From contig CAZOAG010000003.1 in assembly GCA_964577805.1 (NCBI GenBank), positions 1 to 64,000 on the forward strand: DNA of 64,000 bases, read 5' to 3'. Source of the stretch: CAZPRW01 sp964577805. Its GTDB lineage: Bacteria > Verrucomicrobiota > Verrucomicrobiia > Opitutales > JAIRKQ01. The notes beneath the pieces are model-generated. The model worked only from the letters and a program-made list of their open reading frames with translations. It was not told the DNA's origin and did not search any database. Numbering within the stretch: position 1 is the first letter of the stretch; each line of letters starts with the position of its first letter. The translations under genes and the position numbers were made by a program. Shown here in pieces: positions 8,327-18,110 of the stretch.

Positions 8327-10459
8327 ATGAAAAACATCCCACAACAAAATCAATCTGCTCAAACAAACAACAACATGGCTGACACAGCACTCCACGGACA
8401 AATATTTCAAGTAATTGCTGAAGCAGGACGAACAACAGGTGAATATGACCAAAAGATCGCATGGAATCTATCACGCGAAGTCATTTCACAACTGTGGGAT
8501 ATGTCAGATAATAACTCTGAGAATATTGAACAAGTTGAAAACTTGATAGAACAAACATTATTAGCATCACCATATAAAAATACTGCCAAAACATTTATAT
8601 TAGCACGTGACAGAAAAAATCGTGCTGAAGATGATGCAATACGTTCTGAAATCGACCGAGTCAATCAATATATCTCACGGCTAGACTGGGAAGTACGCGA
8701 AAACAGCAATATGTGTTATTCTCTACAAGGATTAAATCATTATTTATCGGGGGCTTTAAGTCAAACATACTGGCTGAACAGTGTGTATCCATCTCATATA
8801 AAAGAAGCACATGAATCAGGAGATTTGCACATTCACGATTTAAATCAGTTGTCTGTGTATTGTGTGGGATGGGACCTTGCGAGCCTTTTAAAAGAAGGGT
8901 TCTGCGGGGTTTCAGGAAAGACGGAAGCTCGCCCACCAAAACATTTTAGAACAGCACTTGGGCAAGTCGTCAATTTTTTCTATACACTGCAGGGCGAAGC
9001 AGCTGGCGCACAAGCATTTTCAAATTTCGATACATTATTAGCACCGTTCCTGCGATATGATAATTTGTCATTCGGACAAGTAAAACAAGCATTACAAGAG
9101 TTCGTTTTCAACATCAATGTCCCTACGCGTGTAGGATTCCAAACACCATTCACAAATATCACATTGGATTTATTCTGTCCAAAACATTTAGCATCAGAAC
9201 CCGTTGTAATTGGTGGAGAGTTCATGGAGGCTAAATATGGTGATTTTCAAGAAGAAATGAACATGTTCAATCGTGCATTATTCGAAGTAATGACAGAAGG
9301 TGATGCGCATGGAAGAATAATGACATTCCCTATTCCAACAATCAACTTGACCAAAAACTTTGATTGGGATAATGAGAACCTGAATGGACTATGGGAAATG
9401 ACAGGGAAATATGGCATCCCATATTTTTCTAACTTTATCAATTCCGACATGAATCCCGATGATGCACGGTCAATGTGTTGTCGCTTAAGAATCGACAATA
9501 CGCAGTTAGAAAAACGTGGCGGCGGATTATTTGGTGCAAATCCATTGACTGGTAGTGTTGGTGTTGTAACAATAAATTTGCCACGCATAGGATATTTGTC
9601 TAAATCGAAAGAAGAATTTTTTGCACGACTATCCGCAACAATGGATATCGCTAAAGAAAGTTTGGAGATCAAACGTGCGTTATTGGAAAAACTTACAGCG
9701 TCGAATCTTTATCCATACACAACATTCTACTTAAAAGATATAAAAATGAGATTTGGGAAATATTGGAAAAACCACTTCTCAACAATAGGACTAGTTGGAA
9801 TGAATGAAACATGTTTGAATTTCTTAAAAACATCAATAACAACCGATGAAGGGAAGTCATTCGCCATTGAAGTGCTTGATTTCATGCGCGATAGAATAGT
9901 AAACTATCAAAAAGAAACAGGGAACCATTATAATCTTGAGGCTACTCCAGCTGAAGGAACTTCATTTAGATTGGCCAAAAAGGACAAATCACGATTTCGT
10001 GATATTATCGCTGCCAATGAAGCAAATCAAAAATCAGACAATGACGTTCCATTTTACACAAATTCGATTCATGTCCCAGTTGATTTTACTGACGATTTAT
10101 TTGAATTGCTCGACCATCAAGATGAATTACAAACAAAGTTTACAGGAGGGACTGTAGTACACGCATTTTTGGGAGCAAGAATATCTGACCCTAATGTTGT
10201 TAAAAATCTTGTAAGAAAAATTGCAGAAAATTATAAGCTTCCATACTACTCATTGACCCCAACATTTTCTGTATGTCCAGAACATGGATATTTAGCAGGT
10301 GAAAAGAAAACATGTCCTCATTGCGGCAAACAGACAGAAATCTATTCTCGCATAGTTGGATATTTACGCCCTGTACAACAATGGAATGATGGAAAACAAG
10401 CGGAATTTAAAATGCGATCATCACTTAGATTCGACAAGCAATTATCATGTTGTGCGTGA
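8327..10459 (+). CDS. nrdD: anaerobic (class III) ribonucleoside-triphosphate reductase
   Basis: Reduces ribonucleoside triphosphates to deoxynucleotides with an oxygen-sensitive glycyl radical. At 710 aa it is full length. The first 95 residues resemble an ATP-cone (KIAWNLSREVI, then a helix ending TFILARDR). The C-terminus holds the zinc site (Cys650, Cys663 and Cys666, with terminal Cys708/709) and the glycyl-radical loop RIVGYLRPV with Gly678. AGGAC eight bases before the ATG is a good ribosome binding site. The activating enzyme gene nrdG is not in this window and must lie elsewhere. Upstream NrdR-like boxes indicate control by NrdR. The gene implies DNA synthesis under low oxygen. Confidence 0.96.
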   Translation: MKNIPQQNQSAQTNNNMADTALHGQIFQVIAEAGRTTGEYDQKIAWNLSREVISQLWDMSDNNSENIEQVENLIEQTLLASPYKNTAKTFILARDRKNRAEDDAIRSEIDRVNQYISRLDWEVRENSNMCYSLQGLNHYLSGALSQTYWLNSVYPSHIKEAHESGDLHIHDLNQLSVYCVGWDLASLLKEGFCGVSGKTEARPPKHFRTALGQVVNFFYTLQGEAAGAQAFSNFDTLLAPFLRYDNLSFGQVKQALQEFVFNINVPTRVGFQTPFTNITLDLFCPKHLASEPVVIGGEFMEAKYGDFQEEMNMFNRALFEVMTEGDAHGRIMTFPIPTINLTKNFDWDNENLNGLWEMTGKYGIPYFSNFINSDMNPDDARSMCCRLRIDNTQLEKRGGGLFGANPLTGSVGVVTINLPRIGYLSKSKEEFFARLSATMDIAKESLEIKRALLEKLTASNLYPYTTFYLKDIKMRFGKYWKNHFSTIGLVGMNETCLNFLKTSITTDEGKSFAIEVLDFMRDRIVNYQKETGNHYNLEATPAEGTSFRLAKKDKSRFRDIIAANEANQKSDNDVPFYTNSIHVPVDFTDDLFELLDHQDELQTKFTGGTVVHAFLGARISDPNVVKNLVRKIAENYKLPYYSLTPTFSVCPEHGYLAGEKKTCPHCGKQTEIYSRIVGYLRPVQQWNDGKQAEFKMRSSLRFDKQLSCCA

Positions 10460-10506
10460 CAAGCAAATTTCACACATAACCAAATTAGCTATGCTGCTAA
10501 AAAAAT

Positions 10507-10540
10507 CACCATAGATTGATACTCGCTATGGTGGTTTTTT
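10507..10540 (+). terminator. intrinsic terminator after nrdD (probably bidirectional)
   Basis: Stem CACCATAG / CTATGGTG (8 bp), 11-base loop, followed by GTTTTTT on the plus strand and preceded by a matching A run. It separates nrdD from the convergent membrane-anchored orphan and could stop transcription from both. Confidence 0.8.
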
Positions 10541-10696
10541 ATCGTTGAATAGTTAATTTTGACCAGAAATAAAACGCAAAACTTATACCACAGAATTTTT
10601 TTAATTGAACAAACAACTGCATTATCTCGTTTACCACAAAAATGAAACATATAATGCATTTTTGTTCTATGCCAGACCAATAGAACAAGCCCGCTT

Positions 10697-11788
10697 TTAT
10701 AACAACTTCATTACAGACACAGATCCCTTATGAAAAAAGGCATATTTATCATCTATAATATCCATATTAAGCATTATCCATTCGCTCTCTGAAAAAAAAT
10801 CATTAACGGAACGCTTCTCTTGATCATTGTTATCTGATTTAAGAAGGAGTTTCTTATTACATTTCTTTTCAGATGAAAATTTTGAAGAATATTTCATCAT
10901 CAAACTTAACATTTTTAAATTCTGTTTACTGTTTTTCAGACTTTCATTATCTCTTTCAAACTCAAAAGCATAAGTCGTTTCATTATGCTTTTTCGTTTCT
11001 TGATCAGAATCTCCTATTTGATCGCCATCTTCGTTCATATTATCGCCCTGATCAATTTTCCCGAATTTTCCAGATTTTATATCATCACAAAATACATTTA
11101 AAATGCTTAAACGGACATATTTATTTGCAGCAAAAAAATTTACTGCATCAATCTTATCATTGAACGTAAATGTATCATCTATCTTCTTTTTTACTCCGCC
11201 ATAAGCATTCGGTTTTTTAGCATCATTCAATCCAAGCTGCTCACATAAGCTATCAAAACTTGCAATCTTTTTTATATCAAGATTATCAATCTTGTGATTT
11301 AAATTTGCTTTGTCTATCTTCTCGTCTTTTAATATGGAATGCAGCGCACGTTTTATTTCTTTTTCAAATGATGATTTAAATGGCAATTTATCATCAACTG
11401 GCCTTATAGCGGCATTAACCTTTAAGCAAGCGTTATGCTCAATCTTTTTTGGACATCCTTTTAACTTCTTTAACACATCATCAATAGGCTCAAGTACATA
11501 TTGTTTATAATCGTAATGTTCTCCATTTTTAGCAGCAAACCGATTGCCATTTTTTGAGCACAACCCAATCATCAAATTTTCCATTGATTCTCGTTCGACA
11601 TTGAACAATCCGTGCAAATTTCCATCTTTATCGAAAAAAGGATAAGAATGTGCTGCCTGGCAAAAAAATAGATTCTGATAAGTGGTTGATTTAAGCCCAG
11701 AAATCAATATTCCGCTCATCATAGCTATACTAGAAAACACAAACAGCAAAATACTTCCCGTACGACTGGTAAATTTTATCTTCCGCAC
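10697..11788 (-). CDS. hypothetical membrane-anchored or exported protein, 363 aa
   Basis: Not recognised. One hydrophobic segment at about residues 12-32, preceded by basic residues, looks like a signal anchor or uncleaved signal peptide. The rest is charged and hydrophilic: a Lys/Asp-rich middle, an acidic stretch near 250-270 and several Cys. It stands alone between nrdD and rplM. The start is uncertain. The annotated GTG at 11788 is about 20 bases from a good AGGAG, while an in-frame ATT nine bases from that AGGAG would add three residues. It could be a lineage-specific secreted or envelope protein; nothing shows its function. Confidence 0.6.
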   Translation of the reverse strand: MRKIKFTSRTGSILLFVFSSIAMMSGILISGLKSTTYQNLFFCQAAHSYPFFDKDGNLHGLFNVERESMENLMIGLCSKNGNRFAAKNGEHYDYKQYVLEPIDDVLKKLKGCPKKIEHNACLKVNAAIRPVDDKLPFKSSFEKEIKRALHSILKDEKIDKANLNHKIDNLDIKKIASFDSLCEQLGLNDAKKPNAYGGVKKKIDDTFTFNDKIDAVNFFAANKYVRLSILNVFCDDIKSGKFGKIDQGDNMNEDGDQIGDSDQETKKHNETTYAFEFERDNESLKNSKQNLKMLSLMMKYSSKFSSEKKCNKKLLLKSDNNDQEKRSVNDFFSESEWIMLNMDIIDDKYAFFHKGSVSVMKLL

Positions 11789-11958
11789 CAGGTAAATTAT
11801 ATTTAACTCCTATCATAAAGCAAAGCAGAAACAGCATTTTTATAAAAAAATTCAAATCAGACTATTTATAATTATATGCCATTTATTTATTCGCTCAAAT
11901 GAAAAACATGCACGGCAAACAAATCAACAATTAAACATCAAGAAAATCGTAAAAATTA

Positions 11959-11986
11959 TTTGACAAAATGTGAGCTGCACTTAGCT
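11959..11986 (+). promoter_or_regulatory. possible rplM promoter
   Basis: A perfect TTGACA (11959-11964) is followed after 16 bp by TAGCTT (11981-11986), a modest -10. Transcription would start just before the ATG at 12001 with a very short leader. Confidence 0.35.
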
Positions 11987-12000
11987 TGCGAGAATATTTA

Positions 12001-12435
12001 ATGAAGACGACTTTAGCGACAGTAGAAGATGTTGCCAACAAGAAGTGGTGGTTGATCGATGCTGACGGGCTTGTATTGGGACGTTTGGCTGTTAAGATCG
12101 CTGACATTTTGCGTGGCCGTAACAAACCTTTATTCACTCCTCATATGGATGCTGGTGATTTTGTTATCGTGATCAATGCCGACAAAGTAAAATTAACAGG
12201 AAACAAAGAATCTCAAAAAGATTACATGTTCTACTCGGGATTTCAAGGCGGAGAAAAATATGTGTCTGTTGAAGACATGCGCAAAAAACGTCCTGAGTTC
12301 ATTATCGAGCATGCAGTACGTGGAATGCTACCAAAGAATAGATTGTCCGAACAAATAATTAGAAAATTAAAGGTATATCGTGGAGCTGAACATCCTCACG
12401 CTGCACAACAACCGGAAACTATAGTGATCAAATAA
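12001..12435 (+). CDS. rplM: 50S ribosomal protein L13
   Basis: Large-subunit protein and early assembly factor. The sequence KKWWLIDADGLVLGRLAVKIADILRG is the classic L13 opening. GDFVIVINADKVKLTGNK and HAVRGMLPKNRL complete the signature. The length of 144 aa is normal. The frame extends upstream to a TTG at 11986, but the ATG at 12001 is the natural start. It forms the conserved pair with rpsI 18 bp downstream. Local G+C is higher than in neighbouring genes, as usual for highly expressed ribosomal genes. Confidence 0.98.
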   Translation: MKTTLATVEDVANKKWWLIDADGLVLGRLAVKIADILRGRNKPLFTPHMDAGDFVIVINADKVKLTGNKESQKDYMFYSGFQGGEKYVSVEDMRKKRPEFIIEHAVRGMLPKNRLSEQIIRKLKVYRGAEHPHAAQQPETIVIK

Positions 12436-12453
12436 TATCTGTTTTATAAGAAA

Positions 12454-12858
12454 ATGGCACAGGAAGAAAAAGCTATACAATTTTGTTGCACAGGGCGCAG
12501 AAAGTGTGCAGTCGCTCGTGTTAGACTTTGTGAAGGAACCGGAAAGTTCATAATCAACGGGAAACCGATTAATGAGTTTTCGTCACTCGACAGTGTTGAA
12601 AGGACGTTGCTCGCTCCTTTGATACTTGTTGACAAGTTTGAAAAAGTCGATATCGAAGCAAAAACATCTGGTGGCGGTATCATTGGACAGTCTGATGCAA
12701 TTGCACTTGGGGTAGCGCGTTCGTTGGAAAAAATGGACCCTACTTTGCGCGCTGCTTTGAAACAAGCAGGAATGTTGACACGTGATAGCAGAATCAAAGA
12801 ACGTAAAAAACCTGGACGTCCAGGAGCAAGGAAACGATTCCAATTCTCGAAACGATAA
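12454..12858 (+). CDS. rpsI: 30S ribosomal protein S9
   Basis: Small-subunit head protein whose C-terminal tail reaches the P-site tRNA. The 134-residue product has GRRKCAVARVRL near residue 14, the TSGGGIIGQSDAIALGVARSL core, and the basic tail ending RKRFQFSKR. The final Lys-Arg is the tail that contacts tRNA. It follows rplM in the usual order and is closed by a terminator. Confidence 0.98.
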   Translation: MAQEEKAIQFCCTGRRKCAVARVRLCEGTGKFIINGKPINEFSSLDSVERTLLAPLILVDKFEKVDIEAKTSGGGIIGQSDAIALGVARSLEKMDPTLRAALKQAGMLTRDSRIKERKKPGRPGARKRFQFSKR

Positions 12859-12885
12859 TGGATCGCATCCGTTTGTTTTTATTAG

Positions 12886-12924
12886 AACTGACATTGATTT
12901 AGTTGATGTCGGTTTTTGTTTTTT
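12886..12924 (+). terminator. intrinsic terminator of rplM-rpsI
   Basis: Stem AACTGACAT / ATGTCGGTT (9 bp with one G-U pair), 11-base loop, then a T-rich tract to 12924. It isolates the ribosomal operon from the decayed glycosyltransferase that follows. Confidence 0.8.
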
Positions 12925-12930
12925 AGGCTC

Positions 12931-14203
12931 TTGATTTTTAAACATGATGATTTATCCAACTGGGATGTAATTTTTTATGAAAAAAATTTTTTATATAAGA
13001 AATTGATCAATTCTATATGCAAAACACTAAGATATACATTGTTTTTGCCCATAACGTTGGTAACAAAAAAAATAAAAAACAAAAAACGTCTTCGTAATAT
13101 AAATGAATTCATACTAAAAAATGTTGGAGACATTAGAAAAACAGTAATAATTTTCCAATCGTTGTTTTTTGACACCAATGGAAAACATTTTTATGCAGGT
13201 GGAGCAGAAAGATATTGTTTGGACCTGGCTGATATAATCATAAAACTCGGGTTCGAACCGTTGCTGATACAACAATCTTCATGCGGATTTTGGACAAATA
13301 CAAAAAATAATTTAAAAGTATTAGGAATACCTTATTTCAATCTCTTCTGTTCTAACAAACTGTTCGCAGAGATAGAGAATGCACACGTCCTGTTTTTGCA
13401 ATATTTTCAAGCATGGATTTTTTACCACAAAAAGTGTTCGATAACTCCATTGTTTTATCACATGGCATAACATGTGACAACAAAACTGTTGATCGAAAAC
13501 AACATATTCATTTGAACGAAATACTAAAACGCAATAATTGTATAGCATCCGTCGACACAAATACCATTTCGTTCTTTCGAAGTTTATTTGCTGACAAAGC
13601 TAAGAACAAACGTTTTCACTATATTCCTAATTACGTCGACATAAAGATATTCAAACCTACCAAAAGAAATAATGATAAAATAAAAATTCTTTTCCCGCGG
13701 AGACTATGCGGATACAGAGGATATTGGCTTTTTTCTGATATAATGAACGACATTATGGAATTAAATCCAAGCATAGAATTCGATTTTGTAGGATTTATTC
13801 ATGATGACGAAATAAAAAATGATCTGGAAAGATAAAAAAACAAATATCAAAAAAGAATACATCATTATCTGTTAGAACCTGAACAAATGTCCAATGTATA
13901 TAAAAATTATGATATATCTTTGATTCCAACTTTATACTCCGAAGGCACTTCGTTATCATGTCTAGAAGCACAAGCATCTGGCAATGTAGTAATAGCAACA
14001 AACATTGGTGGTTTACCAAATTTGATAATCAATAACTACAACGGCATCCTAATAAATCCTGACAAAAATGAATTATTCAAAGCAATAAAAAGAGTTGTTT
14101 TAGACAAAGATCTTAGAACAAAATTATCTAGTATGTCGCGCAGGAATTCGATAAAGAAAAATGGGAAAATACGTGGATCGATGTTTTCAAAAAATTCATT
14201 TAG
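12931..14203 (+). pseudogene. decayed GT4-type glycosyltransferase
   Basis: A GT-B glycosyltransferase gene broken by three lesions. The first reading frame carries the N-terminal donor-loop motif AGGAERYCLDLADI. A one-base loss near 13414-13417 moves coding to another frame (QAW then DFLPQKVFDNSIVLSHG). A TAA at 13833-13835 interrupts that frame after DLER; the same frame resumes and contains the C-terminal signature SEGTSLSCLEAQASGNVVIAT. A second frameshift near 14140 moves the true end (FDKEKWENTW to the TAG at 14201) into the third frame. Rejoined, it would be about 420 aa, normal for GT4. It probably once acted in lipopolysaccharide or polysaccharide synthesis. The N-terminal start is unclear (TTG at 12931 at best). 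Confidence 0.85.
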
Positions 14204-14334
14204 CTCTCCATTCAGACAGTTACATGAAGTACATTTGCACACTTTTTAGTCATCGTTATCATTATAGTGACCATTAAAATAAATACCAAAACACACATTC
14301 AACATAACAACTCTCGATCGACTCACATCCCAAA

Positions 14335-14367
14335 CAGAGTGCATTATTTCCAATCAATGCAACTCTG
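14335..14367 (-). terminator. hairpin downstream of cysS
   Basis: On the minus strand CAGAGT-GCATT pairs with AATGC-ACTCTG (11 bp with one bulge) around a 10-base loop. Only TTT follows, so it is a weak intrinsic terminator or an mRNA-stabilising hairpin for the M3 peptidase-cysS unit. Confidence 0.5.
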
Positions 14368-14386
14368 TCTAAACTTTCCTGATACA

Positions 14387-15781
14387 CTAAATACGCACGA
14401 TAGAATAACCATCGCTTGTATCGTTTACACCCCACCCCTCTGCAACAATTTGTTGTCGTAATGCATCAGCTTCTTTAAAATTTCGCTCCACTTTGGCCTG
14501 CCATCGATGTGCAGCAAGATCCTTGATATGATCTGGAATATCAATATTGTCATCATTGTCAAAATACAGGCCTAACATAAACATCAATGAAGAAAATTCA
14601 TTGCGAAAATTCTGCATGTCAGAGTCATTCAATGTCGGCAGATCAATCTCATGCATGCTTTTAAACAACTCACCAAGACATGATGGAATATTCAAATCAT
14701 CTGTAATAGCATTAAATGCATTTTGTAAAAATTGCCATTCTTTCAGCACCACGACTGACTCTATCTTCTGAATACCAAGCCTTTTAGCATATTTTTTTAA
14801 CTTATCTAATGCGTTAGTCGAAGCTACTAAATTATTAAATGTAAAATTCAATGGCTGAGTATAATGTGCTGAAATCAATGCATATCGCAGTGCTAAAGCT
14901 GAAAATCCGCGTTCATTAATATCATTCAATGTATATAAATTTCCAAGTTTTTTCGACATTTTGGTACCATCGACTAACAAATGAGCAATGTGCATCCAAT
15001 ATCTCGAAAATTGTTGTCCATTAGCACATTGCGATTGTGCAATTTCATTTTCATGATGTGGAAATTTCAAGTCAACACCACCAGAATGCAGATCAATCGT
15101 AGCACCTAGATATTCCTTTGCCATAGCGCTACACTCAATATGCCATCCTGGACGGCCATTTCCCCATGGACTCTTCCAAAAATTTTCACCATCTTCTGGT
15201 TTCGAAGATTTCCATAGAGCAAAGTCTGCTATATTATCTCGATCATATTCATCTGCAAGATTGCGATTTCCTGCACTATCCAATTCTTGCGAAATCAACG
15301 TTCTTTCACCAACACGAGACAAATGCCCATACTCATCATATGCACTAACATCAAAATATACTGATCCATCATCCACAACATAAGCAAACCCCTTATCTAT
15401 CAATGATTGTATCATTTCAATCTGCTCGTTAATATGATCAGTTGCTTTCGGTTCAAAATTTGGTCGTAATACATTCAATGCATCACAGTCATTATGAAAA
15501 ATTTGTGTCCATTTTTCCGTAAACTCACGCAATGATTTATTCTCTTTTTGAGAATCACGTATTGTTTTATCATCAACATCAGTAATGTTGCGTACAACTA
15601 CGGTATTATATCCACATGCTTGTAATGTACGAACTAATACATCTTGCACTAAATATGTCCTAAAATTTCCAATATGTGCATAGTTATAAACAGTCGGGCC
15701 ACAAAAATACATCGTAAACGGCATTCCATCACGTTGTGTTAACGTTTCCTTTTTCCCAGTCAGTGTATTAAATAGTTTCAT
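14387..15781 (-). CDS. cysS: cysteinyl-tRNA synthetase
   Basis: Charges tRNA-Cys. Class I signatures are present: the HIGH-type motif YAHIGN near residue 35 following FCGPTVYN, and KMSKKLGN near residue 270. The zinc ligands Cys28 and those in GWHIECSAMAKEYLG and HHENEIAQS are conserved. The length of 464 aa is normal. It is 26 bp downstream of the M3 oligopeptidase gene and likely cotranscribed. No lesion is seen. Confidence 0.97.
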   Translation of the reverse strand: MKLFNTLTGKKETLTQRDGMPFTMYFCGPTVYNYAHIGNFRTYLVQDVLVRTLQACGYNTVVVRNITDVDDKTIRDSQKENKSLREFTEKWTQIFHNDCDALNVLRPNFEPKATDHINEQIEMIQSLIDKGFAYVVDDGSVYFDVSAYDEYGHLSRVGERTLISQELDSAGNRNLADEYDRDNIADFALWKSSKPEDGENFWKSPWGNGRPGWHIECSAMAKEYLGATIDLHSGGVDLKFPHHENEIAQSQCANGQQFSRYWMHIAHLLVDGTKMSKKLGNLYTLNDINERGFSALALRYALISAHYTQPLNFTFNNLVASTNALDKLKKYAKRLGIQKIESVVVLKEWQFLQNAFNAITDDLNIPSCLGELFKSMHEIDLPTLNDSDMQNFRNEFSSLMFMLGLYFDNDDNIDIPDHIKDLAAHRWQAKVERNFKEADALRQQIVAEGWGVNDTSDGYSIVRI

Positions 15782-15807
15782 ACAATCACACCCACATTTT
15801 TGTAATA

Positions 15808-17988
15808 TTAATCAACAAGCCCACTACGTATAAACAATGCTTCGATGTCAGGATCACGGCCCATAAAATCCCTGTATAATTCGTCAGCTTCCTTACTATC
15901 TCCTTGCGATAAAATACATTTACGAAAACGCTCACCTATTTTTCTGCTTAATACACCATCATTTTCAAATTTAGAAAATGCATCAGCATCTAATACCTCT
16001 GCCCATTTATAAGAATAATACCCTGCAGCATAGCCACCACCAAAAATATGACTAAAGCTCAATAAAATTGTAGGGACACGTTCTGATACTGGATAACGGT
16101 AGCTAGTCAACACTTCTTCCAATAATGCTTCTATATCATCCCCATCATAGTTTTCAAAATTTTGATGCAATTCTAAATCAAGCTTGGCAAAACATAATTG
16201 ATTCATCATACCTGACGCTGACAAATGATTTCTCGCATTTGACATTTTATCAAATAAATCATCTGGCATCTTATCACCAGTAATATAATGTTTCGCAAAC
16301 AAGTCCAAACTTGTACGATCCCAACAGAAATTTTCCATGATTTGCGACGGCAATTCAACAAAATCCCATGCAACATGACAACCATTCATTGATTCAAACT
16401 TTACCTTACCAAATAAATGATGCAATGCATGTCCGAATTCATGAAATAATGTTTCAACTTCTCTATGAGAAAGCAATGAAGGAGAAGTTTCTGTCGATTG
16501 GGTCAAATTTGTACAAATGACAGCAATAGGACGATTCCACATACCATCTTCATCGAAATGCCCATTGACAAGACCTGACATCCAACCTCCTGCTTGTTTT
16601 GTCTCCCTTGGATGCATATCGAGATATAATCCTCCAATCTCATCACCACTTTCTTCATACGCCTTAAAAAACTTAACATCCTCATGCCAAACAGGAATCA
16701 CTTCATCAGGAACATCAGCATCTGCGTTATCAGAATGCCAAACTTTCTGTTCAACAAAATTTATTCCGTATAATGCTCTCGCAACATCAAATAACCCAGC
16801 AATGACATTTTCTAATTTGAAATAAGGGCGCAATTCTTCTTCATCAAAATCAAACATTTTCTGACGATGTTTTTCTGCTAAAAATGCCATATTCCATGGC
16901 TTGATATGTGATTTTTCTTCTTTGAAATAATCAGAACTAAACTGTTCCATTTCTCTTATATCACGTTCGAAAAATGGTAGTGCACGATCGTGTAAATTTT
17001 CAATAAATTTCAATGCATTGTCACCGTTTTTCGCCATTCTGTGTTTTAATGTGATATCAGCATATGTTTTATAACCCAAGATAGTTGCAGATTCTTGCCG
17101 TAATTCTAATAATCTTTCAACAATTTTTTGATTATTGTATTGATCTTTTCTTCCTACTGTCAGTGACGCCCGAAATAATTCTTCACGCAATGATTCATTT
17201 TCTAAATATTGCATGCATTTTCCGCATGTGCTTGGATTCAATGACAAACGATAACCTTCACGTCCCTTTCGTTTAGCATCTTCTGCAAGAATATCCAATG
17301 TCATTTCTGGCAATCCCTTTAATTCATCAACATTATCTACATATTTCTCCCATGAATTTCGTGAATCTAGAACATTTTCGGAAAACTTTTGTGATAATTG
17401 TGACGCTTCAATACTTATTGCTTTTAAACGCTCACGCTGTTCTCGTGGTAAATCAGCACCACTATCACGAAACCCATCGACCGTATCTTGCAATAATTTC
17501 TTCTCTATTCCCTCTAACTTTTTTGCTCTTTCGGATTCTGCAAATGTCTTTATACGCAACCAAAGATCATCATTTAATAAAATATTCGCACTGAATTCTG
17601 CAACCTTTGGCAACATTTTATTTATTACATCACGAATTTCTTGAGAATTGCATGTCGCATCCAAATGACCTACATATGACCAAGCACGATCTAATGTCTT
17701 ATCAGCATATTCTAGTGCTAGAATGGTATTTTCGAATGTTACATCTTTTATTGGCAATGATGCAATAGCACCAATATTCGCCTGTGCCATATCAATAGCA
17801 ATATTAACATCGCGTTCTATATATTCTGGCAACAAAGTATTCCACTTAATTGGCATATCATTTGACAAAAACGGATGTTCATTCTTCTCCATACAAGATG
17901 CGTCTAAACAAATTACTAAAAAAAACAATACCATTAATCCACACAACCTCGACATAGAACCATTCAGTTTGTCAATTAGCCAGTTCAT
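15808..17988 (-). CDS. M3-family zinc oligopeptidase (PrlC/oligopeptidase A-like) with N-terminal hydrophobic segment
   Basis: Zinc metallopeptidase that cleaves short peptides. The catalytic site HEFGHALHHLFG lies near residue 520 with a downstream Glu in the ENFCWD helix. The body matches oligopeptidase A. Unlike cytosolic PrlC it begins with about 20 hydrophobic residues (LMVLFFLVICLDASC) after a basic stretch. This suggests export or membrane anchoring; the Cys there could be lipidated, but the residue at -3 is not a standard lipobox. At 726 aa it is slightly longer than PrlC for that reason. A periplasmic role in clearing signal or cell-wall peptides would fit. Confidence 0.88.
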   Translation of the reverse strand: MNWLIDKLNGSMSRLCGLMVLFFLVICLDASCMEKNEHPFLSNDMPIKWNTLLPEYIERDVNIAIDMAQANIGAIASLPIKDVTFENTILALEYADKTLDRAWSYVGHLDATCNSQEIRDVINKMLPKVAEFSANILLNDDLWLRIKTFAESERAKKLEGIEKKLLQDTVDGFRDSGADLPREQRERLKAISIEASQLSQKFSENVLDSRNSWEKYVDNVDELKGLPEMTLDILAEDAKRKGREGYRLSLNPSTCGKCMQYLENESLREELFRASLTVGRKDQYNNQKIVERLLELRQESATILGYKTYADITLKHRMAKNGDNALKFIENLHDRALPFFERDIREMEQFSSDYFKEEKSHIKPWNMAFLAEKHRQKMFDFDEEELRPYFKLENVIAGLFDVARALYGINFVEQKVWHSDNADADVPDEVIPVWHEDVKFFKAYEESGDEIGGLYLDMHPRETKQAGGWMSGLVNGHFDEDGMWNRPIAVICTNLTQSTETSPSLLSHREVETLFHEFGHALHHLFGKVKFESMNGCHVAWDFVELPSQIMENFCWDRTSLDLFAKHYITGDKMPDDLFDKMSNARNHLSASGMMNQLCFAKLDLELHQNFENYDGDDIEALLEEVLTSYRYPVSERVPTILLSFSHIFGGGYAAGYYSYKWAEVLDADAFSKFENDGVLSRKIGERFRKCILSQGDSKEADELYRDFMGRDPDIEALFIRSGLVD

Positions 17989-18110
17989 TCAAGTTTTTTC
18001 TCATTCAAAATCAAATCACAATAGATAATTCCTATAAACCATATTTATTAAAAACACACATAATTAACCATTGCACATGCGGAGGAACATCTTTATTTAC
18101 ACTGCTGAAT

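Noticed and set aside
8651..10157. antisense and alternate-frame ORFs inside nrdD
   Set aside because: They are shadows of the well-conserved nrdD frame and lack start signals.
10489..10680. 63-codon minus-strand ORF after nrdD
   Set aside because: It runs through the nrdD terminator and has no start signals or protein-like pattern.
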